Notes under the pieces: model-generated
The model's input: only the letters and a program-made list of their open reading frames with translations
Told to the model about the DNA's origin: nothing
The model's database searches: none
Position numbers and translations under genes: made by a program
Origin: Pantoea agglomerans
Lineage (GTDB): Bacteria; Pseudomonadota; Gammaproteobacteria; Enterobacterales; Enterobacteriaceae
Length of the DNA: 64,000 nucleotides
Assembly (NCBI RefSeq): GCF_020149765.1
Contig: NZ_CP083809.1
Coordinates: forward strand, 2,666,001 to 2,730,000
Direction: 5' to 3'
Shown here: one piece after another, positions 28,311 to 38,518 of the stretch
Numbering within the stretch: the first letter of the stretch is position 1
How the letters are laid out: every line of letters starts with the position of its first letter

Positions 28311-29999
28311 GTGAACATAAACGTCGCAGATTTGTTAAGCGGAAATGACGTTCTGTTATTATTTGTCGTTTTAGCACTCGGCCTTTGCCTGGGTAAATTG
28401 CGCCTCGGCTCAGTGCAGCTAGGAAATTCCATTGGCGTATTAGTCGTTTCTTTATTACTCGGGCAACAACACTTTGCGATAAATACCGCCGCATTGAGCC
28501 TCGGCTTTATGCTGTTTATTTTTTGCGTCGGCGTTGAAGCAGGCCCTAACTTTTTCTCTATTTTCTTCCGCGACGGTAAAAACTATTTTCTGCTGGCGAT
28601 CGTGATGGTGCTCAGCGCCCTGCTGCTGGCGCTCGGCTTCGGCAAACTCTTTGGCTGGGATATCGGGTTGACGGCGGGGATGCTGGCGGGATCGATGACC
28701 TCGACGCCGGTGCTGGTCGGCGCGGGCGATACGCTGCGGCAGAGCATCAGCAACCGCGACCAGCTGGCGCTGATGCAGGATCACCTCTCTCTCGGCTACG
28801 CCCTGACCTATCTGATCGGTCTGGTGAGCCTGATTTTCGGCGCGCGCTATCTGCCGCGCCTGCAGCATCAGGATCTGCCTACCTGCGCGCAGCAAATCGC
28901 ACGCGAGCGCGGCCTGGATGCCGACAGCCAGCGCAAAGTCTTTCTGCCGGTTATTCGCGCCTACCGCGTCGGCCCGGAGCTGGTGGCGTGGAGCGACGGC
29001 AAGAATCTGCGCGAGCTGGGGATCTATCGCCAGACCGGCTGCTATATCGAGCGCATCCGCCGCAACGGCATTCTGGCCAGCCCGGACGGCGATGCGGTGC
29101 TGCAGCTCGGCGACGAAATATCGCTGGTGGGCTATCCCGACGCGCACGCGCGCCTCGACGCCAGCTTCCGCAACGGCAAAGAGGTGTTCGACCGCGATCT
29201 GCTCGATATGCGCATCGTGACGGAAGAGATTGTGGTGAAGAACCATAATGCGGTGAATAAACGCCTCAGCAAACTGAATCTCACCGATCACGGCTGCTTC
29301 CTCAACCGCGTTATTCGCAGTCAGATCGAGATGCCGATCGACGACAGCATTATGTTGCACAAAGGCGATATTTTGCAGGTCAGCGGCGAGGCGAAGCGCG
29401 TGAAAAACGTGGCGGATCGCATCGGCTTTATCGCGATCCACAGCCAGGTGACCGATCTGCTGGCGTTCTGCGCCTTTTTTATCGTCGGGCTGATGATCGG
29501 CCTGATCACCTTTCAGTTCAGCAACTTTAGCTTCGGCATCGGCAACGCCGCCGGGCTACTGTTCGCTGGCATTATGCTCGGCTTTCTGCGCGCCAACCAT
29601 CCCACCTTCGGCTATATCCCGCAGGGTGCGCTGACTATGGTGAAAGAGTTCGGGCTGATGGTGTTTATGGCGGGCGTGGGCCTGAGCGCCGGCAGCGGTA
29701 TTAATCACGGTCTCGGCAGCGAAGGCGCGCTGATGCTGCTGTGCGGCCTGCTGGTGAGCCTGCTGCCGGTGGTGATCTGCTACCTGTTTGGCGCCTACGT
29801 GCTGCGCATGAACCGCGCGCTGCTGTTCGGCGCGATTATGGGCGCGCGCACCTGCGCGCCAGCGATGGAGATTATCTGCGACACGGCGCGCAGCAATATT
29901 CCGGCGCTGGGCTATGCCGGTACCTACGCCATCGCCAACGTGCTGCTGACGCTGGCCGGCACGCTGATTGTGATTATCTGGCCGATTTTGCCCTTATAA
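28311..29999 (+). CDS. ybjL: YbjL, AspT/AAE-family putative transporter
   Basis: 562 aa (E. coli 561) from a GTG start that matches the family N-terminus [18 protein letters not shown]. Two membrane halves (about 10-180 and 385-560) flank two cytosolic RCK-C (TrkA-C) domains. The paired signatures [17 protein letters not shown] and [18 protein letters not shown] are the duplicated motif of aspartate:alanine exchanger-like proteins. Substrate unknown. No strong ribosome-binding site is seen. Confidence 0.93.
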   Translation: MNINVADLLSGNDVLLLFVVLALGLCLGKLRLGSVQLGNSIGVLVVSLLLGQQHFAINTAALSLGFMLFIFCVGVEAGPNFFSIFFRDGKNYFLLAIVMVLSALLLALGFGKLFGWDIGLTAGMLAGSMTSTPVLVGAGDTLRQSISNRDQLALMQDHLSLGYALTYLIGLVSLIFGARYLPRLQHQDLPTCAQQIARERGLDADSQRKVFLPVIRAYRVGPELVAWSDGKNLRELGIYRQTGCYIERIRRNGILASPDGDAVLQLGDEISLVGYPDAHARLDASFRNGKEVFDRDLLDMRIVTEEIVVKNHNAVNKRLSKLNLTDHGCFLNRVIRSQIEMPIDDSIMLHKGDILQVSGEAKRVKNVADRIGFIAIHSQVTDLLAFCAFFIVGLMIGLITFQFSNFSFGIGNAAGLLFAGIMLGFLRANHPTFGYIPQGALTMVKEFGLMVFMAGVGLSAGSGINHGLGSEGALMLLCGLLVSLLPVVICYLFGAYVLRMNRALLFGAIMGARTCAPAMEIICDTARSNIPALGYAGTYAIANVLLTLAGTLIVIIWPILPL

Positions 30000-30018
30000 A
30001 ATTTTTTTGACTCCGTCC

Positions 30019-30046
30019 AGAACTTTTTTGTTAAGGGTGAGTCTGA
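30019..30046 (+). promoter_or_regulatory. Sigma-E promoter of rybB
   Basis: AGAACTT (30019-30025) and TCTGA (30042-30046) with a 16-nt spacer fit the sigma-E consensus GGAACTT/TCTGA. The predicted start about 7 nt downstream is exactly the first base of RybB. Confidence 0.85.
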
Positions 30047-30052
30047 ATAAGT

Positions 30053-30118
30053 GCCACTGCTTTTCTTTGAAATCCCCAAATTGTGGAGCCCGCCAGCTTT
30101 TTGCTGACGGGTTTTTTT
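30053..30118 (+). ncRNA. rybB: RybB, sigma-E-dependent small RNA
   Basis: Hfq-binding sRNA that represses outer-membrane-protein mRNAs during envelope stress. The 5' seed GCCACTGCTTTTCTTTGA is identical to E. coli RybB, followed by TCCCC...GTGGAGCCC. A 3' terminator hairpin, CCCG-C-CAGC/GCTG-A-CGGG, ends in seven T's (30112-30118). The body is about 66 nt, against about 79 in E. coli; the shortening is in the terminal loop. Position downstream of ybjL on the same strand matches E. coli. Sigma-E promoter at 30019-30046. Confidence 0.95.
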
Positions 30119-30327
30119 ATGCCTGCGATGAAGCCCGTCGCGACAGGCAGAGCGGGCAAAGGATGCGCGCACCGTCACCGAACCTAAACCGTTCTGCAAC
30201 CTGCGTGTCATTTAGGAGCTGGCGCTATATCTCCCGCCCTGCCGCATCGCCAGAATAGGCCTTTTCTTTGGCATTTTGTGCGCAGCGGCGAACGGGTGCA
30301 GTTATAAGATGAGGATTTCTTACCATT
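30119..30327. other. Intergenic region rybB to ybjG
   Basis: About 209 nt, presumably with the ybjG promoter; no further gene or RNA is visible. Confidence 0.4.
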
Positions 30328-30933
30328 ATGGAAGCGCTAAACCACTCTCTGTTTTTATTTATTAACGCGACGCCCGCTTCGCCAGGCTGGCTGCTGGCGC
30401 TGGCGACCTTTATCGCCAAAGATCTTATCGCCATCGTGCCGCTGCTGATTGTCGCGCTCTGGCTGTGGGGCCCGCGCGACCAGCTGAAATCGCAGCGCGT
30501 GCTGGTGTTGAAAACCGGCCTGGCGCTGATCTATGCGCTCTCTATCTCCTGGTGCGTCGGCCAGCTTTTTCCGCATCCACGTCCGTTCGCTATCGGGCTG
30601 GGCTATCAGTTTCTGCATCATGCGCCTGACGACTCCTACCCGAGCGATCACGGCACGACCATTTTCACCTTCGCGCTGGCGTTTATCTTCTGGCACCGCC
30701 TCTGGTCGGGCGTGATGCTGATGGCGCTCGGCAGCGCCATCGCCTGGTCGCGCGTCTATCTCGGCGTACACTGGCCGATGGATATGCTGGGCGGATTTCT
30801 GGTGGGACTACTTGGCTGTCTGGCGTCGCATCTCGCCTGGCAGGGATATGGCGCGCGCATGCTGGCGGCCATTAACGCCCTCTACCGCGCGCTGTTCGCC
30901 CTGCCGATACGCAAGGGCTGGATTCAGGATTAA
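30328..30933 (+). CDS. ybjG: YbjG, undecaprenyl-diphosphatase
   Basis: PAP2-type membrane phosphatase that recycles undecaprenyl pyrophosphate for peptidoglycan synthesis. 201 aa (E. coli 198). PAP2 motifs: PHPRP (Arg85), YPSDHGT (His108) and SRVYLGVHWPMD (Arg142, His148), with about six membrane segments. The start MEALNHSLFLFIN follows GAGGA. Confidence 0.94.
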   Translation: MEALNHSLFLFINATPASPGWLLALATFIAKDLIAIVPLLIVALWLWGPRDQLKSQRVLVLKTGLALIYALSISWCVGQLFPHPRPFAIGLGYQFLHHAPDDSYPSDHGTTIFTFALAFIFWHRLWSGVMLMALGSAIAWSRVYLGVHWPMDMLGGFLVGLLGCLASHLAWQGYGARMLAAINALYRALFALPIRKGWIQD

Positions 30934-31011
30934 GAAAGCTGGTCTGAAAGCGGATAGCCCTGACAGGCAACCTCACCGTCTGAAGCGGATGGCGTGGGCA
31001 GAGTAGCAAAG

Positions 31012-31039
31012 CGGCCCGCGACAGGGATGTCGCGGGCCG
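31012..31039. terminator. Hairpin between ybjG and dacC
   Basis: CGGCCCGCGACA (31012-31023), loop GGGA, TGTCGCGGGCCG (31028-31039): a perfect 12-bp stem between converging genes. No U-tract on either side, so termination is not certain. Confidence 0.55.
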
Positions 31040-31118
31040 AGCGCGCAGAGATGCCTTGAGCAACGTTGCGATCGGCCTATGACCTCCGCATCTGCTCAGC
31101 ACTTACAGCGCGCCGGTG

Positions 31119-32321
31119 TTAGCTAAACCACTTGCCGAACAGCGAGTGGAACTGCATCAGCACGAAATCGACGATGCGGCTGAAGAAATTGCCCTCTGGC
31201 ACCTCCTCCATCACCACCAGCGGCCGCTGCTCAATGGTCTTGCCGTCAAGCTGGAAATCGATCGTACCCACCACCTGATTTTTCTTTAATGGCGCCTCAA
31301 GCTGCGGCGTGGTCAGGGTATAGCTCGCCTTCAGATTCTTCATCTGCCCTTTCGGCAGCGTCAGCGCCGCATCTTTCTCAACGCCGAGGTTAACCTCTTT
31401 ACGATCGCCGAACCAGACGCGCTGCTGGGCGAAAGGCTTATCCGCCTTAATTGGCGTCACGGTCTCAAAAAAGCGGAAACCCCAGGTCAGGAGCTTCTCG
31501 CTCTCGCGAAAGCGCGCGGCGTCGCTGGCGGTGCCCAGCACCACCGAGATCAGCCGCATATCGTTTTCGGTGGCAGAGGCCACCAGGTTATTGCCCGCCC
31601 CCGAGGTATGGCCGGTTTTGATACCGTCCACCTGGAGATTGGTGCTCCAGAGCAGACGGTTGCGGTTCATCTGGCGAATATGGTTAAAGGTAAACTCTTT
31701 CTCTTTATTCAGCGCGTACTCTTCCGGCACGTCGCGGATCAGCGCCTGGCCAATCAGCGCCATATCGCGCGCGGTGCTGTACTGCCCTTCCGCATCCAGC
31801 CCGTGCACCGTCATAAAGTGGGTGTTCTTCAGCCCGAACGCTTTGACATAGTTATTCATCAGCCCGATAAAGGCGTCCTGGCTGCCGGCAACATAGTCCG
31901 CCAGCGCAATGCAGGCGTCGTTGCCCGACTGAATAACAATGCCTTTATTCAGCTCCGAAACAGGAATGCGATCGCCGGGCTTGAGGAACATCAGCGACGA
32001 GCCTTTGAGTTTGGGATTGCCGGTGGCCCAGGCGTCCTGGCCGATAGTGACCATATCGTCGCGCTTGATTTTGCCCGACTTCAGCGCCTGGCCGACCACA
32101 TAGCTGGTCATCATCTTGGTCAGGCTGGCGGGATCGAGCCTGTCGTCCGCGTTGCCCTCTGCCAGCACCTTACCGCTGGCATAATCCATTAATATCCAGG
32201 CTTTGGCTTCGACCTGAGGCGGCGCCGGCGCGTCTACGGCGAGAGCGACGGGGGCGATAAACAGCAGTAACGAGGCGGCAGCAGCGTGCCGCAGGCGGCG
32301 TGAGGAGCGAGTAGTTGTCAT
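31119..32321 (-). CDS. dacC: DacC, D-alanyl-D-alanine carboxypeptidase (PBP6)
   Basis: Periplasmic, membrane-anchored DD-carboxypeptidase trimming murein pentapeptides. 400 aa, the E. coli length. Signal peptide cut near residue 29; active-site SLTK (Ser66, Lys69), SGN (132-134), KTG (235-237); C-terminal amphipathic anchor [20 protein letters not shown]. Convergent with ybjG. deoR, adjacent in E. coli, is missing here. Confidence 0.95.
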   Translation of the reverse strand: MTTTRSSRRLRHAAAASLLLFIAPVALAVDAPAPPQVEAKAWILMDYASGKVLAEGNADDRLDPASLTKMMTSYVVGQALKSGKIKRDDMVTIGQDAWATGNPKLKGSSLMFLKPGDRIPVSELNKGIVIQSGNDACIALADYVAGSQDAFIGLMNNYVKAFGLKNTHFMTVHGLDAEGQYSTARDMALIGQALIRDVPEEYALNKEKEFTFNHIRQMNRNRLLWSTNLQVDGIKTGHTSGAGNNLVASATENDMRLISVVLGTASDAARFRESEKLLTWGFRFFETVTPIKADKPFAQQRVWFGDRKEVNLGVEKDAALTLPKGQMKNLKASYTLTTPQLEAPLKKNQVVGTIDFQLDGKTIEQRPLVVMEEVPEGNFFSRIVDFVLMQFHSLFGKWFS

Positions 32322-32588
32322 GTGCGAGGAAATTCCATGTTAAATCGCGGTTTTAAGGCAAAAACCTACAGAGTGAAACGCTACCCTCTGCAGCGCATGA
32401 AAAAAACCGCCCAACCGTAAAGTTTTATAGAGTTTAGTAGAGTAACCCTGGCATGCGCCGGGCGCGCCTACCAGTTTCGCGCGGGTGAAGCGCACGGAAA
32501 AGCCGGTGAAATTCCGATTTTTCGCAGAAGGGTTAAGACCGTCACAAAATTCTGCCAGGCTGTTGTGAGTCTACAGAGGAGACCCACC

Positions 32589-33245
32589 ATGGACTTAGCC
32601 GTATTCGATCTCGACGAAACCGTTATCTGCGCAGACAGTACCGGCCTGTGGCTGCGCTGGCTGGTGTCGCAGGGCTTTGCCCGTGAAGAACTGCTGGCGA
32701 AAGAGCAGGCGCTGATGGCGCAATACTATGCCGGCACGCTGGCGATGGAAGATTATATGGCGCTGACGCTCTCGCCGCTGGCCGGTCTGGCGGCGCCGAC
32801 CGTCGCGGGCTGGGTGCGCCGCTGGATCCAGCGCGACATCCTGCCGCGCGTCTATCCAGAAGCGCGCGACCGCATCAGCTGGCACCAGCAGCGCGGCGAC
32901 AAAGTGGTGATCTGCTCCGCCAGCGGCGAACATCTGGTGACGCCGATCGCTGAACGGCTGGGTGCGCACGGCGCGCTGGCGATTGGCGTAGAGGTGGTGG
33001 ATGACCGCTACAGCGGCCAGACCTACGGCACCATGACGTATAAAGAGGGCAAGGTCGCCCGGCTGAGCGACTGGCGCGCCCTGCAGCAGGAGCAGGCGTT
33101 CGCGCGCACCTGGGCCTACAGCGACTCGATGAACGACCTGCCGCTGCTGGCGCAGGCCGATCACGCGCTGGTCATCAACCCGGATGCGCTGCTGCATCAG
33201 GAAGCGCTGAAGCGCGGCTGGGAAGTCTGCCGCTGGGCGCGCTGA
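32589..33245 (+). CDS. HAD-superfamily IB phosphatase
   Basis: 218-aa hydrolase of the SerB/CicA-like HAD-IB group. Motif I DLDETVICADST (Asp10, Asp12 region), motif II in VVICSASGEH, motif III Lys and motif IV SDSMNDLPLL. Substrate not predictable; no nearby pathway. Strong GAGGAGAC ribosome-binding site supports the start at 32589 rather than an in-frame ATG at 32565. Absent from this position in E. coli. Ends immediately beside the convergent yliI remnant (no gap). Confidence 0.8.
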   Translation: MDLAVFDLDETVICADSTGLWLRWLVSQGFAREELLAKEQALMAQYYAGTLAMEDYMALTLSPLAGLAAPTVAGWVRRWIQRDILPRVYPEARDRISWHQQRGDKVVICSASGEHLVTPIAERLGAHGALAIGVEVVDDRYSGQTYGTMTYKEGKVARLSDWRALQQEQAFARTWAYSDSMNDLPLLAQADHALVINPDALLHQEALKRGWEVCRWAR

Positions 33246-34230
33246 TTAGCCGCGAGGCGCACCGGCCGGCTGCGCAAGTCCCACCTTCAGCAGCTTGCCG
33301 TTGTCGCTGTCGGTGAGCACGTAGAGATAGCCGTCCGGCCCCTGCCGGACGTCGCGGATGCGCTCGTCGCGATCCTTCAGCAGGCGCTGCGTCTCCACCA
33401 CCTTCTCGCCGTTAACGCTGAGCCGTATCAGGCTCTTATCTTTGAGCGCGCCGATAAACAATGAATTTTTCCACTGCGGAAAGCGCGCGCTGTTATAAAA
33501 CGCCATGCCGCTCAGCGCAGGCGACTGTTTCCAGTAAAACACCGGCTGCTCGGTGCCCTCAACGTGCGATCCTTTTGACTCCGGCACCTTGCTGCCGCTG
33601 TAGTCGATGCCCCAGGTCGCCAGCGGCCAGCCGTAGTTTTTGCCTTTTTGCGGAATATTGACCTCATCGCCGCCGCGCGGGCCGTGCTCACTTTCCCATA
33701 TCTGCTGCGTCCAGGGATTGAAGGCCAGCCCCTGCGGATTGCGCAGGCCCGAGGCCCAGATTTCCGGGCGCGCGCCGCTGCGGCCGACGAAGGGGTTATC
33801 CTTCGGCACGCTGCCATCCTGGTTTAGCCGCAGGATTTTGCCGGTCAGCTTGTCGAGATCCTGCGCTGAGCTGGCCGTAGCCGACCACCGCCCCCAGCTC
33901 GCCGCTGTCGCTCGCTTCGGTATAGCTGAGCCATACGCGACGGCTCTGCGCAAAGTCCGGCGCCAGCACCACGTCGAGCAGCCCCGCCTGCCGGCGCACC
34001 GCCGCTTTCGGCACCCCGTCGATGGGCGGCGACAGGCCGCTGTCGGGTCGCCAGCTGCGCAGCTCTCCGCTCCGTTCGGTAATCAGCAGCGTCTGGTTAT
34101 CCGGCAGAAACGCCACCGCCCAGGGATGATTAAGCCTGTCCTGTAAAACCTGAACCTCTACCTCCTCCGCCAGCGCGGGAAGATTAAACAGCGCGCCGCC
34201 GAGTAGCAGCGCGGCAGTGAGTCGGGCCAT
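33246..34230 (-). pseudogene. yliI: YliI (soluble aldose sugar dehydrogenase), internal deletion with frameshift
   Basis: PQQ-type beta-propeller sugar dehydrogenase, E. coli 371 aa. The N-terminal part (34230 down to about 33870) reads MARLTAALLLGG, with a signal peptide, up to VVGYGQLS. The remainder, AQDLDKLTGKILRLNQDG to the stop, is in another frame. Compared with the E. coli protein, about 49 residues between these joints are missing, including the GNHFGGRL block. The region is 985 nt long, which is 1 mod 3, so about 146 or 149 nt were lost. Both flanks otherwise look like good YliI. A sequencing or assembly cause cannot be ruled out. Confidence 0.85.
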
Positions 34231-34338
34231 AGTGTGCTCCAGTCGTCAGGGGATGAGCTTAAGGGTAGCCAGCACGACCAGATAATGTTCAGGCTTTACA
34301 AAAGATTAAAGAAGGCGTCCCTGCCCAACGTGCGGGAC

Positions 34339-34995
34339 TCAGGGCGCGCTGAAGTGCACGGCGTCGCTGACCGTATCGTCAATGGCGCTTTTTACGTCGC
34401 CGTAGGTAATGGGCGCGCTGCTGTTGTTAAGCGGCTTGCCGAACGCCTTGCGTACCACCTTAATCAGCGGTTTGCCGGTCTGGGCGTCGCGTGCCTCAAT
34501 CTCCAGAAACAGCGCGCTGTTTTGGGTGCGGTGACCGGTCGCCGCCATAGTGCTGGCGATCACCGCCGCCACCGGCACCACCTCATAGAACTGCACGCCC
34601 TCGTTTTCCGCCGTCACGCCGGTAATGGCGCTGCGAACGATCAGCGTATGTGGGCCAGGCTTAGTCACCAGCTGTTTACGTTCCCCTATCGCCGCTTTCA
34701 GGCGGGAGTCGGCATAGCTGCGGATGTGATCCAGCGTCTGCTGGCTGACGCGCGGCGTCGGCTTAGCCGCCGGATAGTAAACCACCGGCGTATAGACTAC
34801 CGAGGTATAGTCACCGTCGCGGTAATCGGGCGAGATCCAGCGCAGCGTGGGGCGATCGCTGGCTGAGGTGGCGGGTTTAAGCTGGCTGTAATCAGTGATA
34901 AAACCGGAATATTGCTGTTTACTGGTAACGTGTGAGGTGCATCCCGCCAGCAGCATGGCGCTCGCCAGTAGGGTCAACAGGGAAATTTTGCGCAT
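34339..34995 (-). CDS. DUF3313-type lipoprotein
   Basis: 218 aa with lipobox LLAGC (lipidated Cys19) and no other recognised domain. Family knowledge: DUF3313 proteins are predicted lipoproteins of unknown function. Features seen: PVVYYPAAKPTPRVS, RVSQQTLDHIRSYADSRLKA, ALFLEIEARDAQTGKPL. Stands alone with about 108 nt to yliI and 109 nt to the carbonic anhydrase gene. Confidence 0.75.
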   Translation of the reverse strand: MRKISLLTLLASAMLLAGCTSHVTSKQQYSGFITDYSQLKPATSASDRPTLRWISPDYRDGDYTSVVYTPVVYYPAAKPTPRVSQQTLDHIRSYADSRLKAAIGERKQLVTKPGPHTLIVRSAITGVTAENEGVQFYEVVPVAAVIASTMAATGHRTQNSALFLEIEARDAQTGKPLIKVVRKAFGKPLNNSSAPITYGDVKSAIDDTVSDAVHFSAP

Positions 34996-35074
34996 AGTCA
35001 GTTCTCAAATGGAAACAGGACCTTAATAGCTTAGATAATCCGTTGAGAACGCGCCGGGGGAAGCAGAAAGAAAA

Positions 35075-35098
35075 CGCCCGCTGCACAGGCAGCGGGCG
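35075..35098 (-). terminator. Terminator of the carbonic anhydrase gene
   Basis: Plus-strand CGCCCGCTGC (35075-35084), ACAG, GCAGCGGGCG (35089-35098); on the minus strand the stem is followed by TTTTCTTTC. Confidence 0.85.
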
Positions 35099-35104
35099 AA
35101 AGGC

Positions 35105-35743
35105 TTACTCGAAACAGGTTTCCGGGTTATCGGAGAGCGAAATAAAGCTCTTGCCGCCTTCGGTCAGGGCGATGATTTTGCCTGACTCGATATCGTAAAC
35201 CCAGCCGTGCAGACGCACTTTGCCTTTACGCAGCGCCAGCGCCACCGACGGATGCGTCTTGATGTTGTTCAACTGGGCGATAACGTTCTCTTTCACCATC
35301 TCGTTCAGCTTCGCTTCCGGCGTATCATACTGGCGCTCTTCCACCACGGTTTTCGCCGCATCGGCGTAGTGCAGCCAGTGATCTACTGCCGGCATGTTGT
35401 CCATGCACTGACAGGAAGCGATAGCGTTCATCGCGCCGCAGTTGGAGTGGCCGCAGATGATAATTTCGCTTACGCCCAGCACCATAACCGCATATTCGAT
35501 GGTAGCCGATACGCCGCCTGGCTCCGGCCCGAACGGCGGCACGATATTGCCCGCGTTGCGGATCACGAAGAGCTGACCCGGCTCCTGTTGGGTCACCAGC
35601 TCCGGTACTAAACGGCTGTCAGAACAGGAGATAAACAGCGCTTTCGGATTTTGGTTCGACGCCAGGCTTTTGAAAAGATCCTTCCTTTCAGGAAACACAT
35701 TCTGTTGAAAACTCAGAAATCCGTTAACGATCTCTTTCATCAT
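35105..35743 (-). CDS. Beta-class carbonic anhydrase (CynT-like)
   Basis: Reversible CO2/bicarbonate hydration. 212 aa, close to E. coli CynT (219) rather than Can by its whole length and by [29 protein letters not shown]. Zinc ligands Cys40, His99, Cys102; Asp42-Arg44 dyad. No cyanase (cynS) or cynX/cynR is adjacent, so the cyanate role is not supported. The first two codons are both ATG; GAGAG lies before them. Confidence 0.9.
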   Translation of the reverse strand: MMKEIVNGFLSFQQNVFPERKDLFKSLASNQNPKALFISCSDSRLVPELVTQQEPGQLFVIRNAGNIVPPFGPEPGGVSATIEYAVMVLGVSEIIICGHSNCGAMNAIASCQCMDNMPAVDHWLHYADAAKTVVEERQYDTPEAKLNEMVKENVIAQLNNIKTHPSVALALRKGKVRLHGWVYDIESGKIIALTEGGKSFISLSDNPETCFE

Positions 35744-36187
35744 TGCGCTCTCACATTATCCACATAGTCGACTGCGGCGACAGGTGTCCGCAGCTGCCTT
35801 GTTATCTGCTTATTATTGAATTCACAGTAAATTTGAATTTCGGATTTAAGCACCAGGTCGCGCTAAACTCAACCCTGTTATGATTATTGACAAAAGATGC
35901 GGCGCTGGCAGATAAGAATTTTAGCTGAAATTCCCAGAGGTTAGCCGCTAAAGGTCTGGACGCGACGTTTGCACTTATTTACGAAGTCAGCGGTAAATGA
36001 CCACCTTTTCAGCAGGCGAAATCGATGCGTATCTTACTGAAAAGACGCCATAATCTCCCTACAAAAAGCGCGGCATTTCAGATGGGACAGGACGAAATGG
36101 CGCGCCCAGCGCTGGCGACGTGCCGAATAGGGCCAGCGTCAGGTGGAGGTGGGTTACGACATTCTGCTGGTAGCGGACGAGGCGGAT
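35744..36187. other. 444-nt gap without a supported gene
   Basis: The carbonic anhydrase promoter must lie near its left end, which is AT-rich (35800-35900). The right half is GC-rich and contains an 80-codon open frame (36025-36267) that overlaps the next gene and has no ribosome-binding site. I recognise no homology; it may be a decayed gene. Confidence 0.4.
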
Positions 36188-36637
36188 TTAGCCATAGAGC
36201 TGTTGATGCGCCTGCTTACGCCTCAGGTAGTCCTCATCTTCGCGCAGGCGATCCCAGTACGCTTTGAAAACGGCCGCCGCAGCGGCCTTTTCTTCATCGA
36301 CGCCGCGCGGCGGTTCATTGCCCTCCGCGTCATACTTGCGACCGCCCTTATGATTGCTGTAGCGGCGCGCGCGGGTATAGCCCATCTGAATGAACTTGCG
36401 CGCCATATCCATACCGACAAAATCATCCTGCGCGCGATACTCCTCAAACAGCGCCATAATCTTCGCCGCCGAGGCCTCAGCTATCGGCACGGTGCGGAAG
36501 CGCCAGTGCGGCAAGATCTCGCTTTTATACGGCTCGACCATCAGCACGCCCTGCTCGCCGCGCCCGACCTGATAGCGCTCCGGGTGCTTGCGGAAGTCGA
36601 TAGTTTTAAAGTCCTGCTCGTAATCGAATTTTTTCAT
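36188..36637 (-). CDS. DUF4385 family protein
   Basis: 149-aa cytosolic protein of unknown function. Characteristic [55 protein letters not shown] and KGGRKYD. The ATG overlaps the gsiD stop by 4 nt (ATGA), so it is co-translated as the last gene of iaaA-gsiABCD here, an arrangement not seen in E. coli. A link to glutathione uptake is only inference. Confidence 0.8.
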   Translation of the reverse strand: MKKFDYEQDFKTIDFRKHPERYQVGRGEQGVLMVEPYKSEILPHWRFRTVPIAEASAAKIMALFEEYRAQDDFVGMDMARKFIQMGYTRARRYSNHKGGRKYDAEGNEPPRGVDEEKAAAAAVFKAYWDRLREDEDYLRRKQAHQQLYG

Positions 36638-37539
36638 GTCTTGAGTTTAGGATCGAGTGCGTCGCGAAGCCCGTCGCCAAGCAAATTAAATGCTAAAACC
36701 GTGAGAAAAATCGCGAGGCTGGGGAAAATCGCTACGTGCGGCGCCAGCACCATGTCGGCGCGCGCTTCGTTGAGCATCGCCCCCCACTCCGGCGTCGGCG
36801 GCTGCGCTCCCAGCCCGAGAAACGACAGGCTGGCGGCGGTAATGATCGAGGTGCCGATGCGCATGGTGAAGTAGACCACGATAGACGACACCGTGCCGGG
36901 CAGAATATGGCGCAGCAGGATGGTGGCGTCCGAGGCGCCGATGCTGCGCGCCGACTCAATATAGGTCTGATGTTTCAGCACCAGCGTATTGCCGCGCACC
37001 AGACGGGCGAATGCCGGAATGCTGAAAATCGCCACTGCGATAATTACGTTGCTCATGCCGCTGCCCATAATCGCCACCACCGCAATCGCCAGCAGAATGC
37101 CGGGAAAAGCGAACAGCACGTCGCAGATACGCATGGTGATACGATCCCAGGCCCCCTCGTAATAGCCCGCCAGCAGACCGAAAAAGGTGCCGATGGCCGC
37201 GCCGATCGCCACCGAAAAGAAGCCGGCAATCAGCGAAATGCGCGTGCCGACCAGCACGCGGCTGAAGATATCACGGCCCAGCGAATCGACGCCGAACCAG
37301 TGCACCAGCGAAGGGCCCTGGTTGAGCCGGTCGTAATCGAAATAGTTTTCGGCGTCGAACGGCGCGATCAGCGGCGCGATAAACGCCAGCACGATCAGCA
37401 GCAGCACGAACAGCCCGGAGGTCATCGCCACCGGCTGGCGGCGGAAGCGCCGCCAGAACTCGCTCCAGGGCGTACGAACCCGATTTTCCGTCGTCAGCGG
37501 CAGGCTTTTCAGCACCGCTTCGCGTCGCCAGTTTTTCAT
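36634..37539 (-). CDS. gsiD: GsiD, glutathione ABC transporter permease
   Basis: 301 aa (E. coli 303), dipeptide-type permease with the OppC N-terminal segment ([17 protein letters not shown]) and six membrane helices; EAA loop [20 protein letters not shown]. Lies 9 nt after gsiC. Confidence 0.95.
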   Translation of the reverse strand: MKNWRREAVLKSLPLTTENRVRTPWSEFWRRFRRQPVAMTSGLFVLLLIVLAFIAPLIAPFDAENYFDYDRLNQGPSLVHWFGVDSLGRDIFSRVLVGTRISLIAGFFSVAIGAAIGTFFGLLAGYYEGAWDRITMRICDVLFAFPGILLAIAVVAIMGSGMSNVIIAVAIFSIPAFARLVRGNTLVLKHQTYIESARSIGASDATILLRHILPGTVSSIVVYFTMRIGTSIITAASLSFLGLGAQPPTPEWGAMLNEARADMVLAPHVAIFPSLAIFLTVLAFNLLGDGLRDALDPKLKT

Positions 37540-37548
37540 TGCGACTCC

Positions 37549-38469
37549 TTACCTGTAGCGAATAGCGGGATTGATTGCCGCATAGAGCAGATCGACAATC
37601 AGGTTAATCAGGATGAACTCCAGCGAGAAGAGCAGCACTTCGGCCTGGATCACCGGGTAGTCGCGCATCTCCACTGAATCCACCAGCAGGCGGCCAAGGC
37701 CGGGCCAGTTAAAGACCACCTCCACCACGATTGAGCCGCCGAGCAGAAAGCCAAACTGCAGGCCCATCATGGTAACCACCGGGATCATGGCGTTGCGCAG
37801 GCCGTGCTTGACCACCACCAGCGATTCGCGCACCCCTTTAGCGCGCGCGGTGCGCATATAGTCTTCCTGCATGACTTCCACGAAGGAGGCGCGGGTAAAG
37901 CGCGCCATCACCGCCGCTACCGCGGCGCCCAGCGTGATGGATGGCAAAATATAGTGGCGCCAGCTGTCAGCACCGACGGTCGGCAGCCAGCCCAGCTCGA
38001 CGGAGAAGATCTGCATCAGCAGCATGCCGAGCGCGAAAGCAGGAAAAGAGATGCCCGAGACCGCCAGCGTCATGCCGAGGCGATCGGGCCAGCGGTTGCG
38101 CCACACGGCGGAGACGATGCCGATCGCCATACCAAAAATCACCGCCCAGATCATGCTGGCCAGCGTCAGCCACAGCGTCGGCATAAAGCGGGTCGCGATC
38201 TCTTCCGCCACCGGCCGCTTCGAGACCAGCGAATGGCCAAAGTCGCCCTGCAGCGCATTGAGAATAAAGTGCCAGAACTGCTGCGGCAGCGGCTGATCCA
38301 GTCCCAGCTCCTGGCGAACCAGCGCCACTACCGTGGCGTCGGCGTCCTGACCGGCAATAAGGCGCGCCGGATCGCCCGGCAGCAGGTGAACGAACAGGAA
38401 CACCAGCACCGCGACAATCAGCAGCGTCGGGATAAGCCCGAGCAGACGTTTAATAAAATAGTTAAGCAT
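37549..38469 (-). CDS. gsiC: GsiC, glutathione ABC transporter permease
   Basis: 306 aa, the E. coli length; DppB-type permease with EAA loop [20 protein letters not shown] and six membrane helices. Starts [19 protein letters not shown]. Confidence 0.95.
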   Translation of the reverse strand: MLNYFIKRLLGLIPTLLIVAVLVFLFVHLLPGDPARLIAGQDADATVVALVRQELGLDQPLPQQFWHFILNALQGDFGHSLVSKRPVAEEIATRFMPTLWLTLASMIWAVIFGMAIGIVSAVWRNRWPDRLGMTLAVSGISFPAFALGMLLMQIFSVELGWLPTVGADSWRHYILPSITLGAAVAAVMARFTRASFVEVMQEDYMRTARAKGVRESLVVVKHGLRNAMIPVVTMMGLQFGFLLGGSIVVEVVFNWPGLGRLLVDSVEMRDYPVIQAEVLLFSLEFILINLIVDLLYAAINPAIRYR

Positions 38470-38518
38470 GCGAAATCCTGCGCAGCGGCGGCCAGCCCGC
38501 GCGGGCTGGCCGGTCGGG

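Noticed and set aside
36025..36267. An 80-codon plus-strand ORF
   Set aside because: It overlaps the DUF4385 gene, has no ribosome-binding site and a low-complexity Gly/Ala composition.
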